A stretch of DNA of 64,000 bases from RUG11551 sp045586185 (GCA_045586185.1 JAZMZV010000233.1:8351-72350); one strand, 5' to 3'; positions 51,262 to 60,837 are shown, counted from the first letter of the stretch. Numbers and translations are program-made. The notes: a model not told the origin generated them from the sequence alone.

Positions 51262-52734
51262 ATGTCAGATTCATTTACTGAAACAACGAACACGTCATGG
51301 TTTAGCCGAATTGGCAAATCCTTTAAGGGGATTGTCGTTGGTTTTGTTTTGTTCATTGCTGCTTTTCCGCTTTTATTTTGGAATGAAGGCAGAACGATCA
51401 AACAAACCAAATCTCTTAAAGAGACGGAAGCTGGGCTTGTCATTGCCAAATGCGATGAAGTCAATCAGGATTACGAAGGCAAGCCGGTTTATATGACAGG
51501 CGACGCCAAAACAGAGGAAACTCTTTCCGACGATATCTTCCCGGTTACTGTCAACGGATTTAAACTCAAACGCAACGTTGAAATGTATCAGTGGGTTGAA
51601 CACGAAAAATCTGAAACAAAAGAGAAACTTGGCGGCGGCGAACAAACCGTTACCACCTATACGTATACCAAGGAATGGAGCGACAGCCCAATTGACTCCG
51701 GACAATTCAAGCAGTCTGCTGAACACGAAAACCCCGCTTGGGATTTTGAGGGCGGCGAAATTGTAGCGAAGACCGGCGCGATCGGCGCTTTTACTTTGAC
51801 AGACAGCATTATCAGCAAAATGAACTGGTATGAACCGTTCAAAGTTGAAGTCCCGACTGCGTCTGAAACGCCAGCGGTTCAAACGCCAACGGAATCGGTT
51901 CCCGAAATGCCGGAACTCACGACTCTTGAAGACGTTCCTGCTATTGACGACGTTCCCGAGACTCCTTCTGTTCCCGAGACTCCGGCAGTTCCCGAAACGC
52001 CGGCTGTTGATGAACTCCCGACCCTTGAAGACGCTCCGGCTATTGACGAACTCCCGACTCTTGAAGACGCTCCGGCTGTTGACGAGCTTCCGGCGCTTCC
52101 CAGTGAAACAACAGCTGGCGAATCAACCGCTGAAACGCCCGTTGCGCCGCAAACTCCGGAAGCGATTGCCGCCGCTAACGGCGTTCCAGAAGGATACATT
52201 TACTACAAAGACGGTTTTTATAAGGGCGATCCCAAAAAGCTTGCGATTGGCGACGTTCGCGTTTCGTTTGAATACATGCCGGCGACTGAAACGATAAGCC
52301 TTATTTCCGGTCAGCAGGGTGACACCTTCGCGCCTTATCAAACCAAATACAATCAGATTGAACTGGTTGAAAAGGGCGTTGTTTCCGCAGACGCCATGTT
52401 CAAGCACGCTCACAACGCCAACTCGATGATTTGCTGGGCGCTTCGTCTGGCTGGATTTATGATGATGTTCATCGGTTTGAAGATGATCTTTGAACCGTTG
52501 CGAGTCATTGCCGCCGTTGTGCCGTTTATTGGTTCGATTGTTGGAATGGGAACAGGATTTGTCGCCTTCGTTTTGGCGGCTGGATTCAGCCTGCTGACGA
52601 TTTCCATCGGCTGGCTGGCATATCGACCGCTCATTGGCGTCCCGATTTTGATTGCAGCTATTGTCTTCCTGCTCATGCCATTTTTCAAGGGCAAGAAGGC
52701 GGCTCCGCAACCCTCGGCTCCGTTTGAAAAGTAA
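51262..52734 (+). CDS. TMEM43-family membrane protein
   Basis: 490 residues. One N-terminal membrane helix (about 22-40; GIVVGFVLFIAAFPLLFWNEGR) is followed by a large extracytoplasmic region and three or four C-terminal helices (about 385-480). The motif FWNEGRT and the three-helix end match the TMEM43 family, known from animal inner nuclear/ER membranes and from scattered bacteria; its bacterial role is unknown. Residues about 195-280 are a Pro/Glu/Thr-rich insert with near-identical units (ELPTLEDAPA, VPETPA) that other members lack as far as I know. A strong terminator follows. Confidence 0.85.
   Translation: MSDSFTETTNTSWFSRIGKSFKGIVVGFVLFIAAFPLLFWNEGRTIKQTKSLKETEAGLVIAKCDEVNQDYEGKPVYMTGDAKTEETLSDDIFPVTVNGFKLKRNVEMYQWVEHEKSETKEKLGGGEQTVTTYTYTKEWSDSPIDSGQFKQSAEHENPAWDFEGGEIVAKTGAIGAFTLTDSIISKMNWYEPFKVEVPTASETPAVQTPTESVPEMPELTTLEDVPAIDDVPETPSVPETPAVPETPAVDELPTLEDAPAIDELPTLEDAPAVDELPALPSETTAGESTAETPVAPQTPEAIAAANGVPEGYIYYKDGFYKGDPKKLAIGDVRVSFEYMPATETISLISGQQGDTFAPYQTKYNQIELVEKGVVSADAMFKHAHNANSMICWALRLAGFMMMFIGLKMIFEPLRVIAAVVPFIGSIVGMGTGFVAFVLAAGFSLLTISIGWLAYRPLIGVPILIAAIVFLLMPFFKGKKAAPQPSAPFEK
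51890..52105 (+). repeat. Coding tandem repeats in the TMEM43-like gene
   Basis: Two sets: PETPAVPETPAV units and 42-bp units coding DELPTLEDAPAID. Neighbouring copies are almost identical in DNA, so they expanded recently. Confidence 0.75.
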
Positions 52735-52779
52735 CGATATGGCTGTTCTTGATTGAATAAAATTCTGTCAACAGATACG

Positions 52780-52808
52780 CGGCTCGACGAATTTGTCGAG
52801 CCGTTTTT
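52780..52808 (+). terminator. Terminator after the TMEM43-like gene
   Basis: CGGCTCGAC-GAATTT-GTCGAGCCG with a perfect 9-bp stem, followed by TTTTT. It lies 46 bp after the stop and 31 bp before the next ATG. Confidence 0.93.
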
Positions 52809-52838
52809 ATCGTTAATCTCTATCACAAAACAAGCATT

Positions 52839-54476
52839 ATGACATTCCCAACCAGACGCGATTTTCTGAAGGTTTCCGCTTTAACTCTGACAGAGTTATT
52901 CTGTTTACCCGCGTTTGCGGACGAGCCGATTGAACTGGTCGTTCTTCATACAAACGACCATCACGGAGCAATTGTTCCTACAAACGGTCAGGGAGGGCTG
53001 GCGATTCGATCAACAATAATCAATCGCGAACGCGCCAAATACAAAAACGTCCTGCTGGTCGATTCCGGCGATTACAATACCGGTCAGCCGATTTCAAACG
53101 AGTTTTACGCCAAGCCGGATTTGCTTGCTTATAAACTCATGAAATACGACGTGATGACGATTGGCAATCACGAATTCGATCAGTCCAAAGAAATCTATCA
53201 GGAGCAGGTAGATTTCTTAACGTCTAATGATGAGAACGCCTCAATTTCTCTGGTTAATGCCAACGTTCATTATAAATCCAACGGAGAACTCGTCTTGCCG
53301 CCGTACGTTGTCAAACAGATAGCAGGAATTCGCGTTGGCGTATTTGGCGTACTAATTAACCAGCCCAGCCTCTTGGACGCTTCAAGCTATATTACCATTG
53401 ACAACGAAATTGAAACGGCTAAAAATACAGTCAAGACGCTTCGCGAAATCGAAAAGACGGACTTTATAATCGCCCTGACTCACATGGGCGACGTCAAGCT
53501 CTTTGACGGGCACGTTACGTCCGTCGATTTGGGAAACGCCGTTGAAGGAATTGATCTGATTGTAGACGGGCACGCCCATTCGTATTTCACCCAACCCAAG
53601 CCAACTCAAAACGCGCCGGTGGTTACAGCAAACGCATACGGCCGCTATGTCGGCAAGGCGATATTTAAAATTCAGAACGGAAAGGTAACGTTGGACTCCT
53701 GGACGGCAATTCCCGTTACCGCTGATACCGAGCCGGACCCAGTTATCACAAAGGCGATGGAACCGTACATTCAAAAAGCGTCAGCCGATTTAAAGACCGT
53801 CATTGCTCATTCGTCCGCGCCATTCCCGCTGGGCGAGAAAGAATCTCGTGTGGGCGAATGCGCGGTATGCAATCTCATCTGCGACGCCATATACGAGTTT
53901 CTCATTCAGAACAAAACGCCCGTCGATTTCGTTCTCAGCAACGGCGGCGTCTTTCGCGCCGGGCTGCCTCAAGGCGATATTACAAAGGAGAATATCAAAG
54001 CCTGTCTGCCATACGACAACACGCTGGTTTTGATTGATATGAAGGGTTCAGACGTTCTCAATCTGTTTAAGTTCGTCGCTTCCGTCTACCAAACCAACGG
54101 CGCGTTCGGACAGGTTTCCAAACAGGTGCGATATACAATCACGTATGACAACGGAGTCAACGGCAAGATTTCCGATTTGACGATTGATTCCAAGCCCGTC
54201 GATCCGGAAAGAGTTTATAGATTTGCCGTCAACAGCTATATGTACAATGGCGGCGACGGGTACGACATTCTCAAACAGCGCGCAATAAAAGCCGCTGATA
54301 TCAATGTCCTTGTTACTGACGCCGTTATTGATGCGCTAAAGCAGTCTGCTCAGCCGATCGCCCCTGTTCTCGACGGTCGAATCGTCGTTCGCGGCGGGCT
54401 GGATCAGTACAAGTATATTACCGAACCGGAAAAGAAAACAACAGAAGACAACTCTGCGAACGAACCATCTCGATAA
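52839..54476 (+). CDS. Tat-exported 5'-nucleotidase/metallophosphatase
   Basis: 545 residues. Tat signal RRDFLKVSAL at residues 6-15, cleavage near AFA. The N-terminal metallophosphatase domain has VVLHTNDHHGAI, DSGDYNTGQP, GNHEFDQ, LTHMGD and DGHAHSYF, the dinuclear metal ligands. The C-terminal 5'-nucleotidase domain (about 310-510) has NGGVFRAGLPQGDI and YNGGDGYD, which hold the substrate. This is the UshA/5'-nucleotidase layout; it releases phosphate from nucleotides outside the cytoplasm. Export by Tat suggests the metal is inserted before export. It has terminators on both sides, so it is monocistronic. Confidence 0.93.
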   Translation: MTFPTRRDFLKVSALTLTELFCLPAFADEPIELVVLHTNDHHGAIVPTNGQGGLAIRSTIINRERAKYKNVLLVDSGDYNTGQPISNEFYAKPDLLAYKLMKYDVMTIGNHEFDQSKEIYQEQVDFLTSNDENASISLVNANVHYKSNGELVLPPYVVKQIAGIRVGVFGVLINQPSLLDASSYITIDNEIETAKNTVKTLREIEKTDFIIALTHMGDVKLFDGHVTSVDLGNAVEGIDLIVDGHAHSYFTQPKPTQNAPVVTANAYGRYVGKAIFKIQNGKVTLDSWTAIPVTADTEPDPVITKAMEPYIQKASADLKTVIAHSSAPFPLGEKESRVGECAVCNLICDAIYEFLIQNKTPVDFVLSNGGVFRAGLPQGDITKENIKACLPYDNTLVLIDMKGSDVLNLFKFVASVYQTNGAFGQVSKQVRYTITYDNGVNGKISDLTIDSKPVDPERVYRFAVNSYMYNGGDGYDILKQRAIKAADINVLVTDAVIDALKQSAQPIAPVLDGRIVVRGGLDQYKYITEPEKKTTEDNSANEPSR

Positions 54477-54480
54477 AAAA

Positions 54481-54515
54481 CGTCTAACGTCCCTGACAAT
54501 ACGGGGCGTTAGACG
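54481..54515. terminator. Bidirectional terminator between convergent genes
   Basis: CGTCTAACGTCCC and GGGGCGTTAGACG form a 13-bp stem (one G:U pair) around TGACAATAC. The AAAAAA just before it acts as the T tract for the minus-strand DUF1571 gene. Confidence 0.85.
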
Positions 54516-54561
54516 AACAATTGTTGAACGCTTTCGTCAGTCCTGAAACGGTTCCTGTTTT

Positions 54562-55473
54562 TTATTCAGGAATTGTCAGGCTCTTTTTGAATTCATACCG
54601 GGGGTTGCGATAGTCAAAATCAGCGTCTGTTACAGTAATATTCGGAATGATATTGGTATACGTAAACTCTTCCCGAATCGTTGCAACTCCGGACGAGTCT
54701 GGCCAGTTGTAACAAACAAACCGGACGGGAATCTGGTACTGGTTATCGATAAACACCTGTCCTTTATAGAACGGAAAAACGTTTGACTTGGGCTCATGCG
54801 TTATTTGAATAACCGTACAGGCGCGATTGTCAATGGAAGCGTTTTCAATGAACTCGATTTTGCAATCGGGAAACTGTTCTGCTGAATGCGCGACGTCCAG
54901 AAGCTGCTTCATCATGCTGGCAATTCCCAACTCCTTCAACGAGTGATTGGATTCAGAATGAGCCATTTGGCTGTCCATTTTGATGGCTCTGGTAATACGG
55001 GCCAGAGCAGGGCGATAACCGCCTTTGGTAACGATAATTCTGTCGTTGTTCTGTCCTTCGACGTATACAATTTCACGACCAACAATGTCGTCCGGCGTGA
55101 TATATTTCATATAGACGCTAAAAGGCTCAGCTCGAAAAATCATCTGCGCCCGGCGCATATCCTGCAATTCGCCGCGAACGGTTTCTCGCATTGTTACAAT
55201 ACAGGCGTAAGAACCGAACTGACGGTTGATGGTTCTGAATCGCACCTTGGCGTCGTTAATCATCTGCTCAAACGCCTGCCACTGTTCTTCTGGAACCGGC
55301 AGACCAGGGGTCAGACGCTCTGGCTGCGGCTGCGTTGAATATGGAATCGGACGGTTGACTCTGTAATCAACCAGATTCGATTTGTCCAGTACGCTGTGCG
55401 TCTGAGCAAACGATGCGCCAGTTGTTACAACAACAGTCATAAAAGCGGCAATAAATCGAAGGGGCGTTCTCAT
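54562..55473 (-). CDS. DUF1571-domain secreted protein
   Basis: 303 residues from the ATG at 55473, which begins a clean signal peptide (MRTPLRFIAAFMTVVVTTGASFAQ); in-frame starts at 55485 and 55515 are possible. The mature protein shows the features I associate with DUF1571, common in planctomycetes: YACIVTMRETVRGELQ, QMIFRAEPFSVYMKYITPDDIVGREIVYVEGQN, and a late IPVRFVCYNWPD. The fold may be similar to the LolA/LolB-type lipid carriers because of the YxxxxxE...VGREVxY pattern, but that is inference. It is alone between a terminator and the ftsH region. Confidence 0.85.
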   Translation of the reverse strand: MRTPLRFIAAFMTVVVTTGASFAQTHSVLDKSNLVDYRVNRPIPYSTQPQPERLTPGLPVPEEQWQAFEQMINDAKVRFRTINRQFGSYACIVTMRETVRGELQDMRRAQMIFRAEPFSVYMKYITPDDIVGREIVYVEGQNNDRIIVTKGGYRPALARITRAIKMDSQMAHSESNHSLKELGIASMMKQLLDVAHSAEQFPDCKIEFIENASIDNRACTVIQITHEPKSNVFPFYKGQVFIDNQYQIPVRFVCYNWPDSSGVATIREEFTYTNIIPNITVTDADFDYRNPRYEFKKSLTIPE

Positions 55474-55745
55474 GGCGTCAATCATTATATACTTGTCGGG
55501 AAAATGCATTTTCACTTCTTTTGGATATTTTAATTCATATTCGAAAAGAATAAAGATTAAAACGAATGTATTTTTAAAAACGAATAAAACTTTTTTTCTG
55601 GTTATGACGTTTTTAGCGGATTTATCAAATTTAACGATTGTAACGATTATAACGATTCTGGGCGACTCGTAATGAATTGAAACTTGACAGTTGCCCCTCT
55701 TTCTCTAAATCATCTTTGTTCCCTACTCCCTTTTCTTGAATTCTG

Positions 55746-55754
55746 TGGTATAAT
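55746..55754 (+). promoter_or_regulatory. Extended -10 promoter of ftsH
   Basis: TGGTATAAT fits TGnTATAAT; no -35 box fits. The leader is about 90 nt. It lies inside the open frame that extends ftsH back to 55684, so it supports the ATG at 55849 as the true start. Upstream, 55516-55745 holds AT-rich DNA and a C-rich fragment (CCCTACTCCC) of a repeat. Confidence 0.5.
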
Positions 55755-55848
55755 AACAGGTCAAAAGAGCTTAGAATGGGCGAGCAAGGCGCTTTTGCTC
55801 AGATTCCTCGCCCCTTATTCCCGATTCATAACAATTTTCCATACTGTC

Positions 55849-57855
55849 ATGTCAGATAAGAACAAAACCCAAAACGATAAACAGAAGAATAACAACGACT
55901 CAAAAGACCCGAAAAAGGATTCGTCAAAATGGGGATATTATGCCCTTCCGATTTGGATTTTGGTTATTATAGGCGGGATTGCGATCGCCGCTTATTATAT
56001 TCAGTCCGACGCCCGTAGAACGTTTACCGTGCCGTACATGGATTTCGTCAAGCTGGTCGAACAGGGCGCGCCGGAAAAGAACCCGAATGCTCAGCAGGTC
56101 TATACGGAAAAGCGCGGCGAGCAAACGTGTCAGTACCGGGTTTCCAATATTTCGGAATTGAAAGTCGGTTCAACGCGAATTACCGGAAAAGGCGATTTTA
56201 TCAAGGTTTCTGAAGACGGAAAACCTGTTGAGGGGGAACTTTACAAAGACCGCAATTTTGTCAGTAATCGTCAAGGTTTTTCAGACGATGGGAACTATCT
56301 GTTCAATCTTCTCAAATCGAAGGGGTTTGACAACGTCGACGGCGAGACGTCCGCGTCTCCCTGGGTGCATTCGTTGCCGTCAGTGATTATTACGATTATT
56401 TTAATCGGAGTCCTTATATTCTTTATCCGCATGATGGGCAAAGGCGGCGCGTTTGCTTTTGGACAGTCGCGCGGACGTTTTTACAAGCCGGACGAAATCA
56501 ACGTAACGTTCAAAGACGTAGCGGGCATTGACGAGGCGGTTGAAGAAGTTCAGGAGATTGTCGAGTTCCTCAAGACGCCGGAAAAGTACAAGAAAATCGG
56601 CGGACGCATTCCCAAAGGCGTTCTTCTGGTCGGCCCTCCCGGAACGGGGAAAACGCTTCTTGCCAAAGCGATTGCCGGGGAGGCTGGCGTCCCGTTTGTG
56701 AGCATTTCCGGCTCGGACTTCGTCGAGATGTTTGTCGGCGTCGGCGCGGCGCGCGTTCGAGACATGTTCGAACAGGCGGCGGATTGCGCTCCGTGCATCG
56801 TCTTTATTGACGAGTTGGACGCGTTAGGCAAAACCCGGTCTGAAAACGTTACAGGCGGTCAGGACGAACGCGAACAGACGCTCAACGCCCTGCTGGTGGA
56901 AATGGACGGGTTCCCGGACAACAACGGCGTTATCGTTTTAGGCGCGACCAACCGACCGGAAACGCTCGACCCGGCGCTGCTGCGTCCTGGACGATTCGAT
57001 CGGCACGTTTTGGTTGACCGCCCTGACCTGCTCGGACGCATCGCAATTCTGGAAATCTACGCCAAAAAGATCAAGCTGGATCCGGCCGTCGACCTGAAAG
57101 AAATCGCGTCCATGACAAGCGGTTTTGCCGGAGCTGACCTGTCCAACCTGATTAACGAAGCTGCTTTGCTGGCAGCCCGAGCCGGCAAAGACTGCGTTAC
57201 AAAAGAAGAACTCAACGAGGGAATCGAACGCGTAACCGCAGGTTTGCAAAAGAAACAGCGCGTTATGCATCCGGAGGAAAAGCGTCGAGTGGCGTATCAC
57301 GAAAGCGCTCACGCGTTGGCGGCGCACCTGCTTCCCAATACCGACCCCGTTCACAAGGTTTCGATTATTCCCCGCGGTCTGGCGGCTCTTGGGTACACGC
57401 TCCAGCGGCCGGACGAAGATCGATACCTTGTTACTCAATCTCAGCTGGAAAGCCGAATCATGGTATACCTGGCTGGCACGATTGCCGAACAGATGATTTT
57501 CAACGACATCTCCACCGGGGCGCAAAACGACCTCCAGCGCGCGACTGACCTTGCCCGAAGCATGGTCATGGACTACGGCATGAGCCGACTGGGACGCCTG
57601 AGCCTTCGAACGAAAGAGACGTCGTTTATCAGCGGCGAAGAGGTTACGAAATCGTCTGCCCTGTCAGAAAACACCGCAGCGAAAATCGACGCTGAAGTCG
57701 AATACATCATGGAAACGGCGTTTAACGAAACGAAAAAAGTTCTGGAAAATCACCGGTTCAAGCTGGAAGCATTGGCAGAAGCGCTGTTGCTAAAAGAGGT
57801 CATCAATTCGGAAGATCTGGCAAAGATTCTCGACGACAAAACGGAGAATAGCTAG
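55849..57855 (+). CDS. ftsH: ATP-dependent zinc metalloprotease FtsH
   Basis: 668 residues from the ATG at 55849; the frame could start at 55684, but the family begins shortly before its first helix and the promoter lies in between. Two membrane helices (about 27-48 and 175-195) flank a periplasmic domain. The AAA+ domain has Walker A GPPGTGKT (262-269), Walker B VFIDELDALGK and the second region of homology ATNRPETLDPALLRPGRFDRH. The protease has HESAH (484-488), where most homologues have HEAGH; the zinc ligands and Glu are intact. It degrades membrane and short-lived proteins. A short Lys/Asn-rich N-terminal tail is predicted disordered. Confidence 0.97.
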   Translation: MSDKNKTQNDKQKNNNDSKDPKKDSSKWGYYALPIWILVIIGGIAIAAYYIQSDARRTFTVPYMDFVKLVEQGAPEKNPNAQQVYTEKRGEQTCQYRVSNISELKVGSTRITGKGDFIKVSEDGKPVEGELYKDRNFVSNRQGFSDDGNYLFNLLKSKGFDNVDGETSASPWVHSLPSVIITIILIGVLIFFIRMMGKGGAFAFGQSRGRFYKPDEINVTFKDVAGIDEAVEEVQEIVEFLKTPEKYKKIGGRIPKGVLLVGPPGTGKTLLAKAIAGEAGVPFVSISGSDFVEMFVGVGAARVRDMFEQAADCAPCIVFIDELDALGKTRSENVTGGQDEREQTLNALLVEMDGFPDNNGVIVLGATNRPETLDPALLRPGRFDRHVLVDRPDLLGRIAILEIYAKKIKLDPAVDLKEIASMTSGFAGADLSNLINEAALLAARAGKDCVTKEELNEGIERVTAGLQKKQRVMHPEEKRRVAYHESAHALAAHLLPNTDPVHKVSIIPRGLAALGYTLQRPDEDRYLVTQSQLESRIMVYLAGTIAEQMIFNDISTGAQNDLQRATDLARSMVMDYGMSRLGRLSLRTKETSFISGEEVTKSSALSENTAAKIDAEVEYIMETAFNETKKVLENHRFKLEALAEALLLKEVINSEDLAKILDDKTENS

Positions 57856-57870
57856 GAGTTTGAAAACTTA

Positions 57871-57967
57871 GGCGAGCCACGGGTGTAAACCCGTGGGTGT
57901 GAGCGAAGCGAACGAAATATGAAAGGCGGTAACGGAGCGACCAACGGGAGCGAAGTTACGCTTTGAC
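57871..57967. repeat. GC-rich repeat cluster after ftsH
   Basis: GGCGAG, then CCACGGGT-GTAA-ACCCGTGG (57877-57896, a perfect 8-bp hairpin). It continues at 57921 with GAAAGGCGGTAACGGAGCGA and ends in GTTACGCTTT; 39 of 44 bases match 62441-62484. A further hairpin, GACAATCTGGGG-AA-CTCCCCAGATTGTC, follows at about 57965-57990 and may terminate ftsH. Confidence 0.8.
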
Positions 57968-58042
57968 AATCTGGGGAACTCCCCAGATTGTCTCCCTGGA
58001 TTGTCTAAATATACTTGTTCTACTTGAAATTTTCCGAAAAAT

Positions 58043-58153
58043 GAGCTATTAGCTCCTAGCTACTAGCTTGGTTATCCCTATTTCTTGCGATAACGCATGA
58101 ATCAGATTTATCAAGCTAATAGCTAGAAGCTAGTAGCTAGAGGCTTAACATCG
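58043..58153. repeat. AGCTAGTAGCT-type palindromic element
   Basis: GAGCTATTAGCTCCTAGC and TACTAGCTTG on the left, CAAGCTAATAGCTAGAAGC and TAGTAGCTAGAGG inverted on the right, around a 50-bp centre. Same type as 18543-18664. The gap 57856-58200 holds this and the GC-rich cluster; no gene. Confidence 0.85.
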
Positions 58154-58200
58154 GATAAACTCAAGTCGCTTCAGTATAAAACGCCTGTATCCGGAACGTC

Positions 58201-59541
58201 TCAAACTTCCGGCAGTTCATAGCCCTTGCGGCGTTCTCGGTCAAGCAGAGCGTTGGCGTCGGCGGAATCGAAAACTTCTTTTTCCGGGTCCCACTTGATG
58301 GAATGTCCGACGTATCGGGCGATATTTAGCATGTGACAAAGCGATGCGGTGCGATGTCCGATCTCGCAGTCGTCAAGAGGCGTTCCGCCAAAGCGGATAC
58401 ATTCGATCCAGTTGCGAATGTGGGCTTCGTGTCCCAGTTCCTTCTCTTTGGCAACCAACTCCGGAACTTCGATCTTGCCGGCTTCGTCAACCAGTTCATT
58501 TGGATTGGCGGTAACCTTGTTAAACCAAACCTCCATTTTGCCCTTTTCTCCAAAGAAGATTCCGCCGCCGCGGTTGCCCTCTTTGCCGTCGTCGTCGCCC
58601 AGCTTGACGACAAGACCGTTGGCGTACTTGAACGCCAGCTTCGGCTGACAGCAAATGTCGTTTCCGCGTTTTGCGGTTTCCGGTTTATCGTAAGTTGGCG
58701 GCTCGAGTTTGTCGCCTGTTACAATAATTTCGACCGGTCCGGTATGCTGCATTCCCAACGCCCATTGAATCTTGTCCAATCCGTGAGTTCCCCAGCCCGT
58801 CATTTCTCCGCCGGAGAACGGTCTGAACGACAGCCAGCCTGGCTTTCCGCGTGGAATAAACAGTTCCGGGTGATACGGAACCAGCGGCGCGGGACCGCAC
58901 CAGCGTTCCCAGTCCAGACCAGCCGGGACTTCCACCCCCTTCATGTTGTAGAACCAGGGCGATTCGTAATTGGCGGCAAGGACTTTGGAAATCTTGCCCA
59001 ACCCTCCGTCGCGAATAAACTTGCAGCTGCGATAGTCGATTTTCAAACTTCGCATCATCGAGCCAGCCTGGAAAACAACGCCCGCCTTTCGCGCCGCTTT
59101 AACCATCAGCCGTCCTTCAGCAATGGTCAGCGACATGGGTTTTTCCGCATAGATGTGTTTTCCCGCCTGGGCGGCGTGAATGCAAATCAGAGATCGCCAC
59201 TGTTCCGGCGTTGCAGTAAGAATCGCGTCGACGTCTTTTCGATCAAGGATTTTTCGATAATCTGAAACCGCGTCCGTATCGGGATTGCAGCCCCATTTCT
59301 TCGCCCTGTCCTGAGCGCGAGGCAGATAGACGTCAGCGCAGCCAACGACTTTCGCAGTTTCAACGCGAAACGCTCGATCCATGTCGTACGTTCCCTGACG
59401 TCCGACGCCGATGCCGGCAATATGAACTCTGTCGTTTGCGCCCGGCTTGCCGTCTTGTGCCAAAACGCTGCGCGGAATTAACAGCGGAACGCCAACAGCC
59501 GCCGCGGTCATACCTAAAAAATCGCGTCGAGTTGATTTCAT
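58201..59541 (-). CDS. Tat-exported Gfo/Idh/MocA-family oxidoreductase
   Basis: 446 residues from the ATG at 59541, which has a GGGAG ribosome site; the frame reaches 59586. The Tat signal STRRDFLGMTAAAVGVPLL is followed by the nucleotide-binding fold (VHIAGIGVGRQG), the Lys-containing YAEKPMSL motif of the family, and a C-terminal substrate domain (GGEMTGWGTHGLDKIQWALGM) in which a catalytic His-like position is visible. Such exported NAD(P)-dependent sugar dehydrogenases are numerous in planctomycetes; a tightly bound cofactor is presumably folded in before export. Substrate unknown. Confidence 0.93.
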   Translation of the reverse strand: MKSTRRDFLGMTAAAVGVPLLIPRSVLAQDGKPGANDRVHIAGIGVGRQGTYDMDRAFRVETAKVVGCADVYLPRAQDRAKKWGCNPDTDAVSDYRKILDRKDVDAILTATPEQWRSLICIHAAQAGKHIYAEKPMSLTIAEGRLMVKAARKAGVVFQAGSMMRSLKIDYRSCKFIRDGGLGKISKVLAANYESPWFYNMKGVEVPAGLDWERWCGPAPLVPYHPELFIPRGKPGWLSFRPFSGGEMTGWGTHGLDKIQWALGMQHTGPVEIIVTGDKLEPPTYDKPETAKRGNDICCQPKLAFKYANGLVVKLGDDDGKEGNRGGGIFFGEKGKMEVWFNKVTANPNELVDEAGKIEVPELVAKEKELGHEAHIRNWIECIRFGGTPLDDCEIGHRTASLCHMLNIARYVGHSIKWDPEKEVFDSADANALLDRERRKGYELPEV

Positions 59542-59601
59542 ATTTAAGTCTCCCAAGTTAAATATTGATGAATATGTAACAAACAAAAGCTGTGAGCAGA
59601 G

Positions 59602-60837
59602 CTATTCAGCGTTCTTCTTTTCCGCTATCTGTTTTTTTATAAACCACTCAGCCACATCTGGCTGATAATACGTGATGGCTGATTCCAGAGCCGTTCTTCC
59701 CCCTGTACCTTTTGCGGAAACGTCAGCGCCATGTTCGACCAGCCACTGAACCATTTTTAAACTTCCGCTTTCAGCAGCGCTATGTAAAGCGGTATCGCCG
59801 CTGTTGTTCTTGGAATTGACGTCAAATCCTTTTTCAGTTATTAACCATTGAACCAATTCCGTATTCCCGCTCCGGGCGGCAAAATGAATGGTTGAATCTC
59901 CATTTGCGCTTTTTGCTTCAATGTCTAATCCTTGTTTGATAAGCCATTGAACCATTTCAAGATTCCCGCTTAAGGCGGCAAAATGCAAGGCTGTTATACG
60001 GGATTCAGAAACAGCGTTGACGTCTGCGCCATGCTTGACAAGCCACTCAACCAATTTCAGATTTCCGCTTTCAGCGGCGAAATGAAGCGCCGTCATATCA
60101 AAAGCCAGTTTTGTGTTATCGTCTAACCCTTGTTGAGCAAGCCATTGAACCAGTTCCAGATTTCCGCTTTCAGCGGCGTAATTCAAAGCGTTCCCAAAAA
60201 TGGCTTTTTCTTTTATATTGACGCCCTGTTTGACCAGCCATTGAACCAATTCCAGATTCCCGCTTACCGCGGCGGGATGCAGCGGCGTTCCAAATGTGGC
60301 GCTTGCGTTTACGTCCATTCCCTGTTTCACCAGCCATTGAACCAGCTCCAGGTTCCCGCTAACGGCGGCAGAATGTAACACGGTCCATTTAAAATCAGTT
60401 TTTGCGTTTTTGTCTGCGCCCTGCTCTATTAACCATTGAACCAATTCCAGATTCCCGCTTTCGGCGGCGTAATGCAGAACAGTCTGTTTGAAAGCCCCTG
60501 TTGCGTTTATATCAGCGCCTTTAGCGATAAGTTCCTTAACCCGTTTCAAATCTCCTTTCAGAGCGGCGTAGTGAAGAACGTTTCCGCCAAAGCAGATAAA
60601 AGGTTTTTCTTTTAAACAAAAATCGAAATCGAATTCTCCCGTTTTGAACATCTGCTCAAAACGATGAACGCTTTGTTTGTCAACGTGATTGTAAATCAGT
60701 AAGGTTAATATCTTCTGACTACAGTGGCGGGACGACTCCGGCTCGGGCTTTTCGGCGCTGGAACCGCAGCTTGGTAAAAACAGGGATACAACCAAAAAAG
60801 CAGTAAACAACAAACCGTTATTTTGAAAAGGTTTCAT
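59602..60837 (-). CDS. Ankyrin-repeat lipoprotein
   Basis: 411 residues. Signal with lipobox LPSC (about residues 21-24). From about residue 65 there are ten ankyrin repeats of about 33 residues, most with the consensus TALHFAAESGNLELVQWLVKQGADVN; the fifth and tenth are weaker. The DNA of the units is also strongly similar (CCATTGAACCA...TTCCAGATTCCCGCTT), so the array grew by duplication. It probably binds a protein outside the cytoplasm. Ribosome site AGGAG. No toxin or enzyme domain is attached. Confidence 0.92.
   Translation of the reverse strand: MKPFQNNGLLFTAFLVVSLFLPSCGSSAEKPEPESSRHCSQKILTLLIYNHVDKQSVHRFEQMFKTGEFDFDFCLKEKPFICFGGNVLHYAALKGDLKRVKELIAKGADINATGAFKQTVLHYAAESGNLELVQWLIEQGADKNAKTDFKWTVLHSAAVSGNLELVQWLVKQGMDVNASATFGTPLHPAAVSGNLELVQWLVKQGVNIKEKAIFGNALNYAAESGNLELVQWLAQQGLDDNTKLAFDMTALHFAAESGNLKLVEWLVKHGADVNAVSESRITALHFAALSGNLEMVQWLIKQGLDIEAKSANGDSTIHFAARSGNTELVQWLITEKGFDVNSKNNSGDTALHSAAESGSLKMVQWLVEHGADVSAKGTGGRTALESAITYYQPDVAEWFIKKQIAEKKNAE

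Noticed and set aside
52010..52100. Repeats in the TMEM43-like gene as part of the dispersed repeat family
   Set aside because: They encode periodic ELPTLEDAPA units in one frame and do not resemble the intergenic arms or cores.
58333..59265. 310-codon plus-strand frame opposite the Gfo/Idh/MocA gene
   Set aside because: No ribosome site or recognisable domain, and the minus-strand gene has a Tat signal and family motifs.
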